Source: Candidatus Electrothrix aestuarii
GTDB taxonomy: Bacteria; Desulfobacterota; Desulfobulbia; Desulfobulbales; Desulfobulbaceae
Reading direction: 5' to 3'
Assembly: GCA_032595685.2 (NCBI GenBank)
Contig: CP159373.1
Span: 4,441,821 to 4,505,820 of the forward strand
Length of the DNA: 64,000 bases
Part shown: one piece after another, positions 56,917 to 64,000 of the stretch
Layout: every line of letters begins with the position of its first letter
How positions within the stretch are numbered: the first letter of the stretch is position 1
The notes under the pieces: model-generated
Database searches by the model: none
What the model saw: the letters and a program-made list of their open reading frames with translations, nothing else
Told to the model about the DNA's origin: nothing
Made by a program: the position numbers and the translations under genes

Positions 56917-56994
56917 CTCCCAAGCTCCAGCTTGGGAGCTCTTATTACTGAAGCTGAGCTTCACGGTGTCTGTGCCCAAGCAGAGCTTGGGCAC
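56917..56994. repeat. Tandem palindromic (REP-like) hairpins upstream of the caspase gene
   Basis: Three inverted repeats in 78 bp: ctcccaagct/agcttgggag (56917-56938), gaagct/agcttc (56950-56962) and gtgcccaagc/gcttgggcac (56972-56994). The cccaagct-agcttggg core is shared by the two outer ones. They lie 48 nt before the caspase-gene ATG. On the minus strand, 56836-56919 also reads as a protein-like fragment (INNVVTALKIYREGMVG), possibly a gene relic. No gene is otherwise evident in the gap 56725-57041. Confidence 0.7.
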
Positions 56995-57041
56995 TAGAAA
57001 AAAACAGTGCGTCGAAAAAAATGAAAGGAGGGAACACTGTT

Positions 57042-60000
57042 ATGGGAAAGATTTATGCCTTATCGGTCGGGATAAACGATTATTCACCGGCAGTGGGTAA
57101 GTTGCGTGGCTGCCTTAATGATGTTGAGGCTGTGACGTCCCATGTTAAAGATATGTTTAAAGATAGGCTTTACCTTGAAACATTGACGGACAGCGATGCC
57201 ACCCGAGAGAATATCATCAAACTATTTCGATCCCATCTGGGGAAAGCTGGTGCGGATGATGTGGTTCTCTTTCATTATTCCGGGCACGGTGCCCGTTGCA
57301 AGGCTGCCAAAGAGTTTAAGCGTTTTTATCCTGACGGCTGGGACGAGGGCTTGGTCTGCTATGACAGTCGTGAGACTGGCGGTTTTGATCTGGCGGATAA
57401 GGAATTGGCTGTGTTGCTTGCCGAGGTTGCCAGTAATTCTCCCCATATTGCCGTGTTGCTGGATTGCTGCCATTCCGGTTCCGCAACACGGGATACCCAA
57501 AAAAGAGCGGATGATTTTCTCCATCCCCGCCCTCGTTTTACCCATGAGATCTATGATAAACGACCGCTGGACAGCTATCTGGACGCTCATTACAGCAAGT
57601 TGCTGGAACAGGGGGAGTCCTTGGTACTCCCTGCCAGTCAGCATATCCTCTTGGCCGCCTGTGAGCGGGTGCAAAAGGCCTGGGAAGGGCAGAACCACCA
57701 GGGTGTCTTTACCCAAACTTTATTAGAGGCCTTGGCGGAATCGGGTCCCGATATCACCTATGCTGATTTGTTTATGCGGGTTCGCACGGTGGTCCGCCGT
57801 CATGCGGATAATCAGACTCCGCAGTTTGAGACCTATCAGCGATTCAATGCCTATAGCGGTTTTCTTGGCAGCGCGGCCACAACAGGTACTCGTAGTTATA
57901 ATGTGTATTTGAAGGATGATGCATGGAAGGCAGAGTGTGGAGCCTTGCATGGCCTGCCCAGTGACTCGGACAAGATGGTTGAATTCGCCCTGTACCGGGG
58001 GAAGGAACTGATTGGGTATGCTGAAACAGTGCAGGTCGGGCCGCAGGAGAGTGTGGTGGAACTATTGGATGTTGCTGAGGTTAATCCAGAAGAGCAACTT
58101 CAGGCCCGGATTACTTCTCTGCCAGTGCCGCCTTTGCTGATCGGCCTGAGCGGAGACGAGAAGGGAGTCAAGATAGTGCTTGACTGTTTTTCCTCTATGG
58201 ATAATCGAACCTTCGGTTTTGTTTTCAGCACAGATTTGACTGTGGAGTATTCGTATACCCTGGTGGCGGAGAACGATAAGCTACTGCTGCGTGAAGGGAA
58301 AAATGGTCGTTTACTCCAGGGGGCGGAGGGGTATACCTTTATTGCTGCGGAAATCCTTTTTTCAATATTGCAGCGAATCGTCACCTGGAACAGGGCTGTG
58401 AACTTGCAGAATAACTCTACCCGGATGGATAAGAATGCTGTTCAATTCGAGTTGGTTGAGTGTCTTGAAAATGGTACGGAAGTTCTTTTCTCCGAAGATA
58501 AGATTACCTTTGATATTGTAAGAGATGAGGATGACTGGAGAATAATCACCTTTAAGCTACGGATTGATAACCGAACTAGGCAACCTCTTCATTTCGCCTT
58601 GGCATATTTCTCCAACGATTTTGGCATACAGATTCTCTATAATGAACGTATTGAACGGAGTGATGAGACCTTTGATATAATCATTGATGATTCTGCAATA
58701 TTCCGTTTTAGCTTGGATGAAAAGGATGGCGATCAGGCTACGCATATTTTTAAGCTGATTGTCAGTACCGAGCGTATTGATGATTTTCTGTTGTTTCAAG
58801 AAGGGATAGAAATCGGTAAGGTCTTCTATTTCACAAAGGCAGTCACTTTCGGCAAACCCAAACCGCAGAAAAAAATTCACCAGAATGAGTGGTTCACCAA
58901 AACTATCTGCGTGAACTTGGTACGGCAACTTTCTCAGGTCAGCACGAAGGATTTCATCGTTGTAGATCAAAAGGTACCTGTGTCGAGCGGACAATCCGTA
59001 CAACCAGCTGCTGGACGCGGGGTGATGCGCGATGGCAGTCGTATTGCACAACCTGAAACTCCTCCCGCCAGGACCACCCGATCAGCTGGTTTTAGTTCAG
59101 CCGGAAATTTCAAGCCACAGAAGATCACCATCAAGGGACATCCTTCCTTGACCGCTGATGTCAGCCTTGCCGGAGTACAGCCCGGCAGTCGCAGTGCAGG
59201 TGGTGATTCTGATTTTTGTCGAGCCCTGGAACGACAGGGATTAGAGCTGCTTAATTTTTCACGAGGGGGCAAGACGCGGGGCGGGGCGGAAAGCATTCTG
59301 GAATTAAGCGATATTAAAGGGGATGAGGTACTTGCAAAAGATCCGCTGAAAATCGAGCTTGATTTTGGTCTGGCTAAAGAAGAGTATATCCTGCCACTGA
59401 CCTTTGACGGGGAACATATCCTGTTGGCTGGAGAGCCGGAAAAGGATGCTGATGGGAAAACCCTGATCCATATTGACCATATTCCAGAGGGCATCCCGGA
59501 TCATCGCCGTAGTGTGGGCAAGGCTCTGAAGCTCTACTTTTTCAAGACCTACTTGAAAAAAGACAATGTGAACCTCCTCCGTTGGGTGGAGTTTGGAAAA
59601 GACGGCTCTGTGATTCGTCATAAAGAGGGTGTGGCGGACAAGGTCGCAGTAGCGCAGAATATTATCCTCCTAGTCCACGGCATCATCGGTGATACTGAAA
59701 ATATTGCCCAGGGGATGACGCAGGCGCAGGATGGGGAAGGCGTATCTCTTGATAAAAAATTCGATCTGGTGCTGACCTATGATTACGAAAATCTGAACAC
59801 CAATATTGAAGATACGGCCCGGAAGTTAAAGGAACAGCTGCGTGAGGTAGGGCTGCACGCAGAGGATGACAAGCGTCTGACCCTACTGGTTCATTCTATG
59901 GGAGGCTTGGTTTCTCGTTGGTTTATTGAGCAGGAGGGCGGCAATGCGGTGGTTGATCACCTGGTGATGTGCGGCACGCCCAATGTGGGGTCACCCTTTG

Positions 60001-60467
60001 GAAAAGTGGACGCAGCTCGTAAGCTGACCGGTGTGCTGACCACTTGGGCTATGAACTGCTTTGCTGCCTTTGCACCCTTTGGGGCTGGCTTGCTGACGGT
60101 TCTGGGGCGATCCAAAAAGGTTACCCCGACCCTTGAGCAGATGAACCCGAGTTCTGAGTTTATCCAGAAGTTGAATAGCGGTGATGATCCGGGGATTCCC
60201 TATACCATCCTTGCCGGAGATATCCGTCGCTATGATGATGGGCATGATAAGCTGATGGAAAAATTAGTGGCGAAGGTCGGCAAAGGAGGACTGTTCGATA
60301 CCTTGTATCATGATGCCGGGCATGATATTGCAGTAGCGCTGGCCAGTATTCAGGGCGTAACCGATGCGCGGCAGCCTGTGCCGGTGAAGCAGGTGGTGGA
60401 TTGCCATCATATGAATTATTTTGTTTCTGAGGCTGGGTTGCGGGCTTTGGGCAAGGTGGAGTGGTGA
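57042..60467 (+). CDS. Caspase-like protease fused to alpha/beta hydrolase
   Basis: A 1141-residue cytosolic-looking protein. Residues 1-280: caspase fold (peptidase C14) with H82 in HYSGHGAR and C143 in DCCHSGS, both catalytic positions intact. About 285-640: all-beta regions (DDWRIITFKLRIDNRTRQ). About 645-700: a flexible linker (SSGQSVQPAAGRG, PARTTRSAGFSSAG). 760-1141: a lipase/esterase domain with HGIIGDT oxyanion turn and nucleophile S952 in LLVHSMGGLVSRW, plus a late His (DAGHDIAVALAS). Likely a protease-controlled lipase effector. ATG 57042 with GGAGGG before it; an upstream in-frame ATG at 57021 is less favoured. Confidence 0.85.
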   Translation: MGKIYALSVGINDYSPAVGKLRGCLNDVEAVTSHVKDMFKDRLYLETLTDSDATRENIIKLFRSHLGKAGADDVVLFHYSGHGARCKAAKEFKRFYPDGWDEGLVCYDSRETGGFDLADKELAVLLAEVASNSPHIAVLLDCCHSGSATRDTQKRADDFLHPRPRFTHEIYDKRPLDSYLDAHYSKLLEQGESLVLPASQHILLAACERVQKAWEGQNHQGVFTQTLLEALAESGPDITYADLFMRVRTVVRRHADNQTPQFETYQRFNAYSGFLGSAATTGTRSYNVYLKDDAWKAECGALHGLPSDSDKMVEFALYRGKELIGYAETVQVGPQESVVELLDVAEVNPEEQLQARITSLPVPPLLIGLSGDEKGVKIVLDCFSSMDNRTFGFVFSTDLTVEYSYTLVAENDKLLLREGKNGRLLQGAEGYTFIAAEILFSILQRIVTWNRAVNLQNNSTRMDKNAVQFELVECLENGTEVLFSEDKITFDIVRDEDDWRIITFKLRIDNRTRQPLHFALAYFSNDFGIQILYNERIERSDETFDIIIDDSAIFRFSLDEKDGDQATHIFKLIVSTERIDDFLLFQEGIEIGKVFYFTKAVTFGKPKPQKKIHQNEWFTKTICVNLVRQLSQVSTKDFIVVDQKVPVSSGQSVQPAAGRGVMRDGSRIAQPETPPARTTRSAGFSSAGNFKPQKITIKGHPSLTADVSLAGVQPGSRSAGGDSDFCRALERQGLELLNFSRGGKTRGGAESILELSDIKGDEVLAKDPLKIELDFGLAKEEYILPLTFDGEHILLAGEPEKDADGKTLIHIDHIPEGIPDHRRSVGKALKLYFFKTYLKKDNVNLLRWVEFGKDGSVIRHKEGVADKVAVAQNIILLVHGIIGDTENIAQGMTQAQDGEGVSLDKKFDLVLTYDYENLNTNIEDTARKLKEQLREVGLHAEDDKRLTLLVHSMGGLVSRWFIEQEGGNAVVDHLVMCGTPNVGSPFGKVDAARKLTGVLTTWAMNCFAAFAPFGAGLLTVLGRSKKVTPTLEQMNPSSEFIQKLNSGDDPGIPYTILAGDIRRYDDGHDKLMEKLVAKVGKGGLFDTLYHDAGHDIAVALASIQGVTDARQPVPVKQVVDCHHMNYFVSEAGLRALGKVEW

Positions 60468-60885
60468 GGGAAGATTCTTGAGCCAAAAGTCATGAGGAAG
60501 AGCGGAGAATGTTCTGCTCTTTCAGCTGATTCTGAAGTTTTCTCCATAAAATAATATTCCTACCTTGTTATTCGTCCTGTTCTTGGGCCGCGTGAAGCTG
60601 AAATTTTACACGCCGTACCTTTCTCTTTTTTCGATGCGTTGCCCTTGATCAAACCACGACTTGTTGTATCGTTCATTATGAGGTACTCTGATTTGGTCGA
60701 TTATTCAGGGTAATGAATCTTTCCTCAATGCTCATTCTTTCATTGTACGGGACAGCAGAATCATGTTCAACGTGAAAAAAACGAGCGCCTGGAGTCATCC
60801 CGGCTGATATTTCATGATCGCTGGCCTGTCGTGGGCCCTGAAACATAGATCCTCCCCTTCTTTATAGTCAAACAAGGTGTACGGT
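60468..60885. other. Intergenic region with a terminator-like hairpin
   Basis: A 418-bp gap. The hairpin aagagcgga/tctgctctt (60498-60521, 9 bp with one G-T pair) follows the caspase gene stop and probably ends its transcript. No gene is visible in the remainder, which presumably carries the promoter of the histidine kinase. Confidence 0.5.
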
Positions 60886-62694
60886 ATGAAGTTATCCAGG
60901 ATTTCTCTTCGCACCTATCTGGTTCTCATGAACTCTGTGCTGCTCTGTCTGTTGTATCCTATGTTGATGGTTATTTTTGTCGAAAAGACTATAGGGTACC
61001 GTGACGGTCAGTTACAGGAAGATATCAATGAAATGCGCCAGGATATGCAGGACCGCAGTGCCGCCTTGGTGCTTAGTATCGGTCTGAGTGTACGGCAGGC
61101 AGCTGCTGGGTATGACTTCACCTTTATTTCCGATCTAATGGCCGAGGTGGTGAAAAATGATCCGGAAATGGTGTATTGCATGGTCATGGATCATGATCGG
61201 CGGCTCCTGGCACACCCTGATAAAAATAAGTTGGGTATGAAGCTGGATGATTCTCTTGCGCGACGCAACACGACGCAGTTGTGGCCCATTTTTCCGAAGA
61301 CCTACTCGGGCGGCCAGAGTCTGGAAGTGTTTTTTTTAGAAGAAAAAGATGCGCTTGGTAATACTGCCCTCCTGGAGGCTATTCTACCTGTATATAATGG
61401 CGAGAAACTCTGGGGGGTTTTGCGTTGCGGCTATACTATGCATTTTTTGAACAGTAAGACGATTCAGAAATTCCTACGCTGGGAGGAGCAGTTACGCAGC
61501 TTGAAGCTGTATTTTATCAGTGTAATGTCGGTGTTTTTTACAGTCTCTGTTTTTATAGCTATTCTTTTTACCCGCCCCTTGCTCCGTGCCCTTGATGTCC
61601 TGCGGCGGGGTGTGCATAGAGTGCGGGAAGGCGATCTGGGGCATGAGATAAGGAAAGACCTTGTTTGTCATGAATTTGCTGATCTGGCAGAGTCGTTTAA
61701 TAGTATGACCGGAAGCCTAAGAATGAGCCGAAAAGATCTGGCTGATTATAATCGCTCCCTGGAGAAAAAGGTGGATGAGCGTACACTGGAATTGAAAGAA
61801 ATTCACGATATGCTGGTCAAACAGGCCCACGAAGCAGGCATGGCGGAAATGGCTGTGGGCGTGCTCCATAATATAGGCAATGCTATTACTCCGGCAAAAA
61901 TCAGTGCCAGCGCATTAATCACTCGGCTGAAAAATAGCCCCTTGCGCAATAATCTGGTTCAGGTTTTGCGCTCTTTGGAAACTATGCTGGAGTCGTCTCA
62001 GACCTGTATTAGTGGCGAGCAAAGTAAAAGGATACAGAAGATTATTCGCCTTATACCCGATTCTCTTTCGGAAGAGTATGGGCATATAGAAAAAAGTCTG
62101 GCGCAAATTTGCGATAAACATCGTCATATTGAGGATATCATTCGCTTGCAAAGGCAATATGCCCGGGTTCCTGTAGGAGATAATCAATACCTGGATATTA
62201 ATCAGGTAGCCCAGGATGCCTTGAATATGTTTCAGGACTCCTTGCAACGGAGGGACATCGACGTGGAACTGGCATTTCAGGATGTTCCACCGGTTTGTCT
62301 TGAGGAAGTTCATTTTTTACAGATCCTCGTCAACCTGATTAAGAACAGCTATGAATCCTTTGATAGCGTGGAGGTGGAAAATAAAAAGATAGTATTATCG
62401 TCAGTTTTAGAAGACAGCGAGCCGTATAATGTGGTATTCTCGATTAAAGATAATGGTTGTGGGTTTACAGAAGCAGAGCGGATGAACTTTTTTCGCTTCG
62501 GCTACAGTACAAAAGCCAGAGGCTCAGGATTTGGCTTGCATTCCTGTGCCAATTATCTCATCGCGAACAACGGCTCCATTGATGCCATCAGTGCTGGTCC
62601 TGGCATGGGGGCCGAGTTCATTCTGCGCTTACCGACAGACACCTCCCGGAATAAACTAACTACGGAGAGTCCTCATAATGAAAAACGGCAATAA
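60886..62694 (+). CDS. Sensor histidine kinase
   Basis: A 602-residue inner-membrane kinase: TM1 near 12-32 (YLVLMNSVLLCLLYPMLMVIF), a periplasmic cache-like domain (about 35-200), TM2 near 205-230, HAMP (RPLLRALDVLRRGVHRVREG), then a coiled coil. The phospho-acceptor region is AVGVLHNIGNAITP (H-N-I-G-N). The ATPase domain has NLIKNSYES (N box), KDNGCGF (G1) and GSGFGLHSC (G2). ATG 60886 with AAGG before it is preferred over the GTG at 60877. Its 3' end overlaps the next gene by 17 nt, so the pair is co-expressed. Confidence 0.88.
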   Translation: MKLSRISLRTYLVLMNSVLLCLLYPMLMVIFVEKTIGYRDGQLQEDINEMRQDMQDRSAALVLSIGLSVRQAAAGYDFTFISDLMAEVVKNDPEMVYCMVMDHDRRLLAHPDKNKLGMKLDDSLARRNTTQLWPIFPKTYSGGQSLEVFFLEEKDALGNTALLEAILPVYNGEKLWGVLRCGYTMHFLNSKTIQKFLRWEEQLRSLKLYFISVMSVFFTVSVFIAILFTRPLLRALDVLRRGVHRVREGDLGHEIRKDLVCHEFADLAESFNSMTGSLRMSRKDLADYNRSLEKKVDERTLELKEIHDMLVKQAHEAGMAEMAVGVLHNIGNAITPAKISASALITRLKNSPLRNNLVQVLRSLETMLESSQTCISGEQSKRIQKIIRLIPDSLSEEYGHIEKSLAQICDKHRHIEDIIRLQRQYARVPVGDNQYLDINQVAQDALNMFQDSLQRRDIDVELAFQDVPPVCLEEVHFLQILVNLIKNSYESFDSVEVENKKIVLSSVLEDSEPYNVVFSIKDNGCGFTEAERMNFFRFGYSTKARGSGFGLHSCANYLIANNGSIDAISAGPGMGAEFILRLPTDTSRNKLTTESPHNEKRQ

Positions 62695-64000
62695 TCGATT
62701 ACTCGTTATTGATGATGATCATGATATATGGAAGGCGTACCAGCTTGTATTACAACCTGAACAGGAGAGTGAGGCATCCAGTATCAGTCAGCTGAGTGCC
62801 CTGTTGATGGAAGAGTATCAGGAGGAACCAGAGGAATCTGTTGATGGGGCGCCGGATTTTGACTTGACCTATGCTTCTCAGGGCCAGGATGGATTTGAGA
62901 TGGTGAAGCAGGCACTTGAGGATGAGCAGCCTTTTGCTATCGCCTTTGTTGATATCCGCATGCCACCAGGTTGGGATGGGATGAAAACAGCAGCTCATAT
63001 ACGGGAAGTTGACCCCAATATCGAGATCGTGATTGTGACGGCTTATTCTGATCGATCCAGGGAGGAAATTGCCCAGACCGTCGGGACGCTCCATAAATTG
63101 CTTTTTTTTCGTAAACCCTTTGACCCGGAAGAACTGATGCAGGTTGCGGTGTCTCTGTGCGAAAAGTGGAATATAGGAAAAAAAGAAAGCGAACAGCGAA
63201 GAGAACTAGAAATTATTAATGAGCAATTAAAGGAAAAAATTGCCACCAACGAACGCCTACAGGAAGAGGGCTTGCAGTTGCAGCAGAAATTGCATCAAGC
63301 CCAGAAAATGGAGGCTATCGGGCTGATGGCCGGAGGCGTAGCCCATGATCTGAATAATATTCTAGCCTCCATTGTTGGCTATCCCCAGTTGATTAAATTT
63401 CACCTTCCTGAGCATAAACTGCTCCACGAGCTTGCTCAGGAGATTGAAGAGGCAGGAGAACGGGCTGCTGCGGTGGTTGATGATCTTTTAACCGTGGCAC
63501 GGGGCGTGGCTGTCGTGAAGCAGACCGTTGATTTGAATATGCTGGTTGAGGATTATCTCTCCTCCACAGAGGCAAAAGAGGCCTGTACTCGACACCCGGA
63601 AGTCCTGCTGTCTTCTGAGCTGGATCCGCAGACCTTGCCCATCAGCTGTTCACCGATACATATTGCAAAATGCCTAATGAATCTGGTGAATAATGCGGCT
63701 GAGGCTATTGATGGGGAAGGACAGGTGGTTATTGCTACGGGGAGAAAGGAGTTAACAGAAGCTCTGGATAACCCAACCAATACGATAGCGTCTGGTCATT
63801 ACGCAATTCTCCAGGTCCAGGATAACGGTCCTGGCATTTCGGAAGAAGATCAGGAACGAGTCTTTGAGCCCTTTTATACGAAAAAAGCTATGGGGCGCAG
63901 TGGAACTGGATTGGGGTTAGCTGTGGTCTGGAATACAGCCTTAGATCATAATGGCTTAGTTACGGTGCGTAGCGCGCAGGGGCAAGGGACGATTTTTACC
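62678..64000 (+). CDS. Receiver-histidine kinase hybrid, 5' part (runs off the window)
   Basis: The frame from ATG 62678 is open to the window end (441 codons). It starts with an unusually spaced receiver domain: LLVIDDDHDIWKAYQ, then an acidic insert of about 45 residues (EEYQEEPEESVDG), the phospho-acceptor region AFVDIRMPPGWDG, IVTAYSD and FFRKPFDPEEL. A coiled coil then leads to a histidine kinase with GGVAHDLNNILAS (H box), NLVNNAAEAID, QDNGPGISEED and GTGLGLAVVWN. It probably receives phosphate from the overlapping sensor kinase and passes it on. The C-terminus is missing. Confidence 0.88.
   Translation, partial: MKNGNNRLLVIDDDHDIWKAYQLVLQPEQESEASSISQLSALLMEEYQEEPEESVDGAPDFDLTYASQGQDGFEMVKQALEDEQPFAIAFVDIRMPPGWDGMKTAAHIREVDPNIEIVIVTAYSDRSREEIAQTVGTLHKLLFFRKPFDPEELMQVAVSLCEKWNIGKKESEQRRELEIINEQLKEKIATNERLQEEGLQLQQKLHQAQKMEAIGLMAGGVAHDLNNILASIVGYPQLIKFHLPEHKLLHELAQEIEEAGERAAAVVDDLLTVARGVAVVKQTVDLNMLVEDYLSSTEAKEACTRHPEVLLSSELDPQTLPISCSPIHIAKCLMNLVNNAAEAIDGEGQVVIATGRKELTEALDNPTNTIASGHYAILQVQDNGPGISEEDQERVFEPFYTKKAMGRSGTGLGLAVVWNTALDHNGLVTVRSAQGQGTIFT

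Noticed and set aside
57042-60467. Assignment to a named defence system such as CBASS or a Craspase-like type III effector
   Set aside because: No cyclase, Cas or other sensor gene is adjacent; only the caspase-hydrolase fusion itself is supported.

Overview
This is a bacterial chromosome segment of middling GC. The core genes point to a Gram-negative anaerobe of the Desulfobacterota, most likely a Desulfobulbales relative; a cable-bacterium relative is possible. That placement is inference from gene content (CooC-type ATPase, DUF4911-like remnant, GEMM-type riboswitches beside candidate sigma-54 sites, long repeat-rich secreted proteins). It was not tested by any search.

Layout. 1-3060: 5' part of serA facing a receiver/DUF4388/roadblock-like regulator. 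3061-14687 (minus): a translation/RNA block rimP-nusA-ylxR-infB-rbfA-nrnA-truB-rpsO, then an AT-richer three-gene insert (nuclease-fold protein, unknown protein, UPF0175), then pnp; a terminator-like hairpin after rpsO marks the edge of the insert. 14926-20393 (minus): tRNA-Gly(CCC), then ftsE-ftsX-envC-ctpA for septal wall processing, and cooC. 20710-24372 (plus): DUF445 protein, unknown protein, membrane-anchored retropepsin-like protease, small membrane protein. 24373-27525: accessory zone with a degenerate 21-bp repeat, an unknown protein and two PIN toxin/antitoxin pairs. These pairs lie between a truncated copy of the start of glnS and the intact glnS.

30106-37527: a secreted RCC1-repeat protein and, beyond lysC, a 1047-residue beta-helix protein. 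The two share no domain but end in the same AFLPAIY(T/S)LLL tail, written with mostly different codons. 37928-40474: two long, related 5' leaders, each read as a GEMM-I (c-di-GMP or 3',3'-cGAMP) riboswitch. Each follows a candidate -24/-12 promoter and precedes a lipoprotein gene (NlpC/P60-like; CAP domain). A Tat-signal DUF882 peptidase lies between them, so this looks like a second-messenger-controlled cell-envelope module.

40753-49710: rhodanese-ferritin fusion with an FAD oxidoreductase, TPR protein, a 23-bp palindromic array, a methyltransferase, a spore-photoproduct-lyase-like radical SAM protein, a UDP-sugar dehydrogenase and queD-queE. 49904-56724: deaminase-family lipoprotein, a secreted protein with a broken HExxH motif, SixA-like phosphatase, MFS transporter and two coupled unknown genes. 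57042-60467: a 1141-residue caspase-fold protein with a C-terminal alpha/beta hydrolase, a strong candidate for a self-activated effector. 60886-64000: a sensor kinase overlapping a receiver-kinase hybrid that runs off the window.
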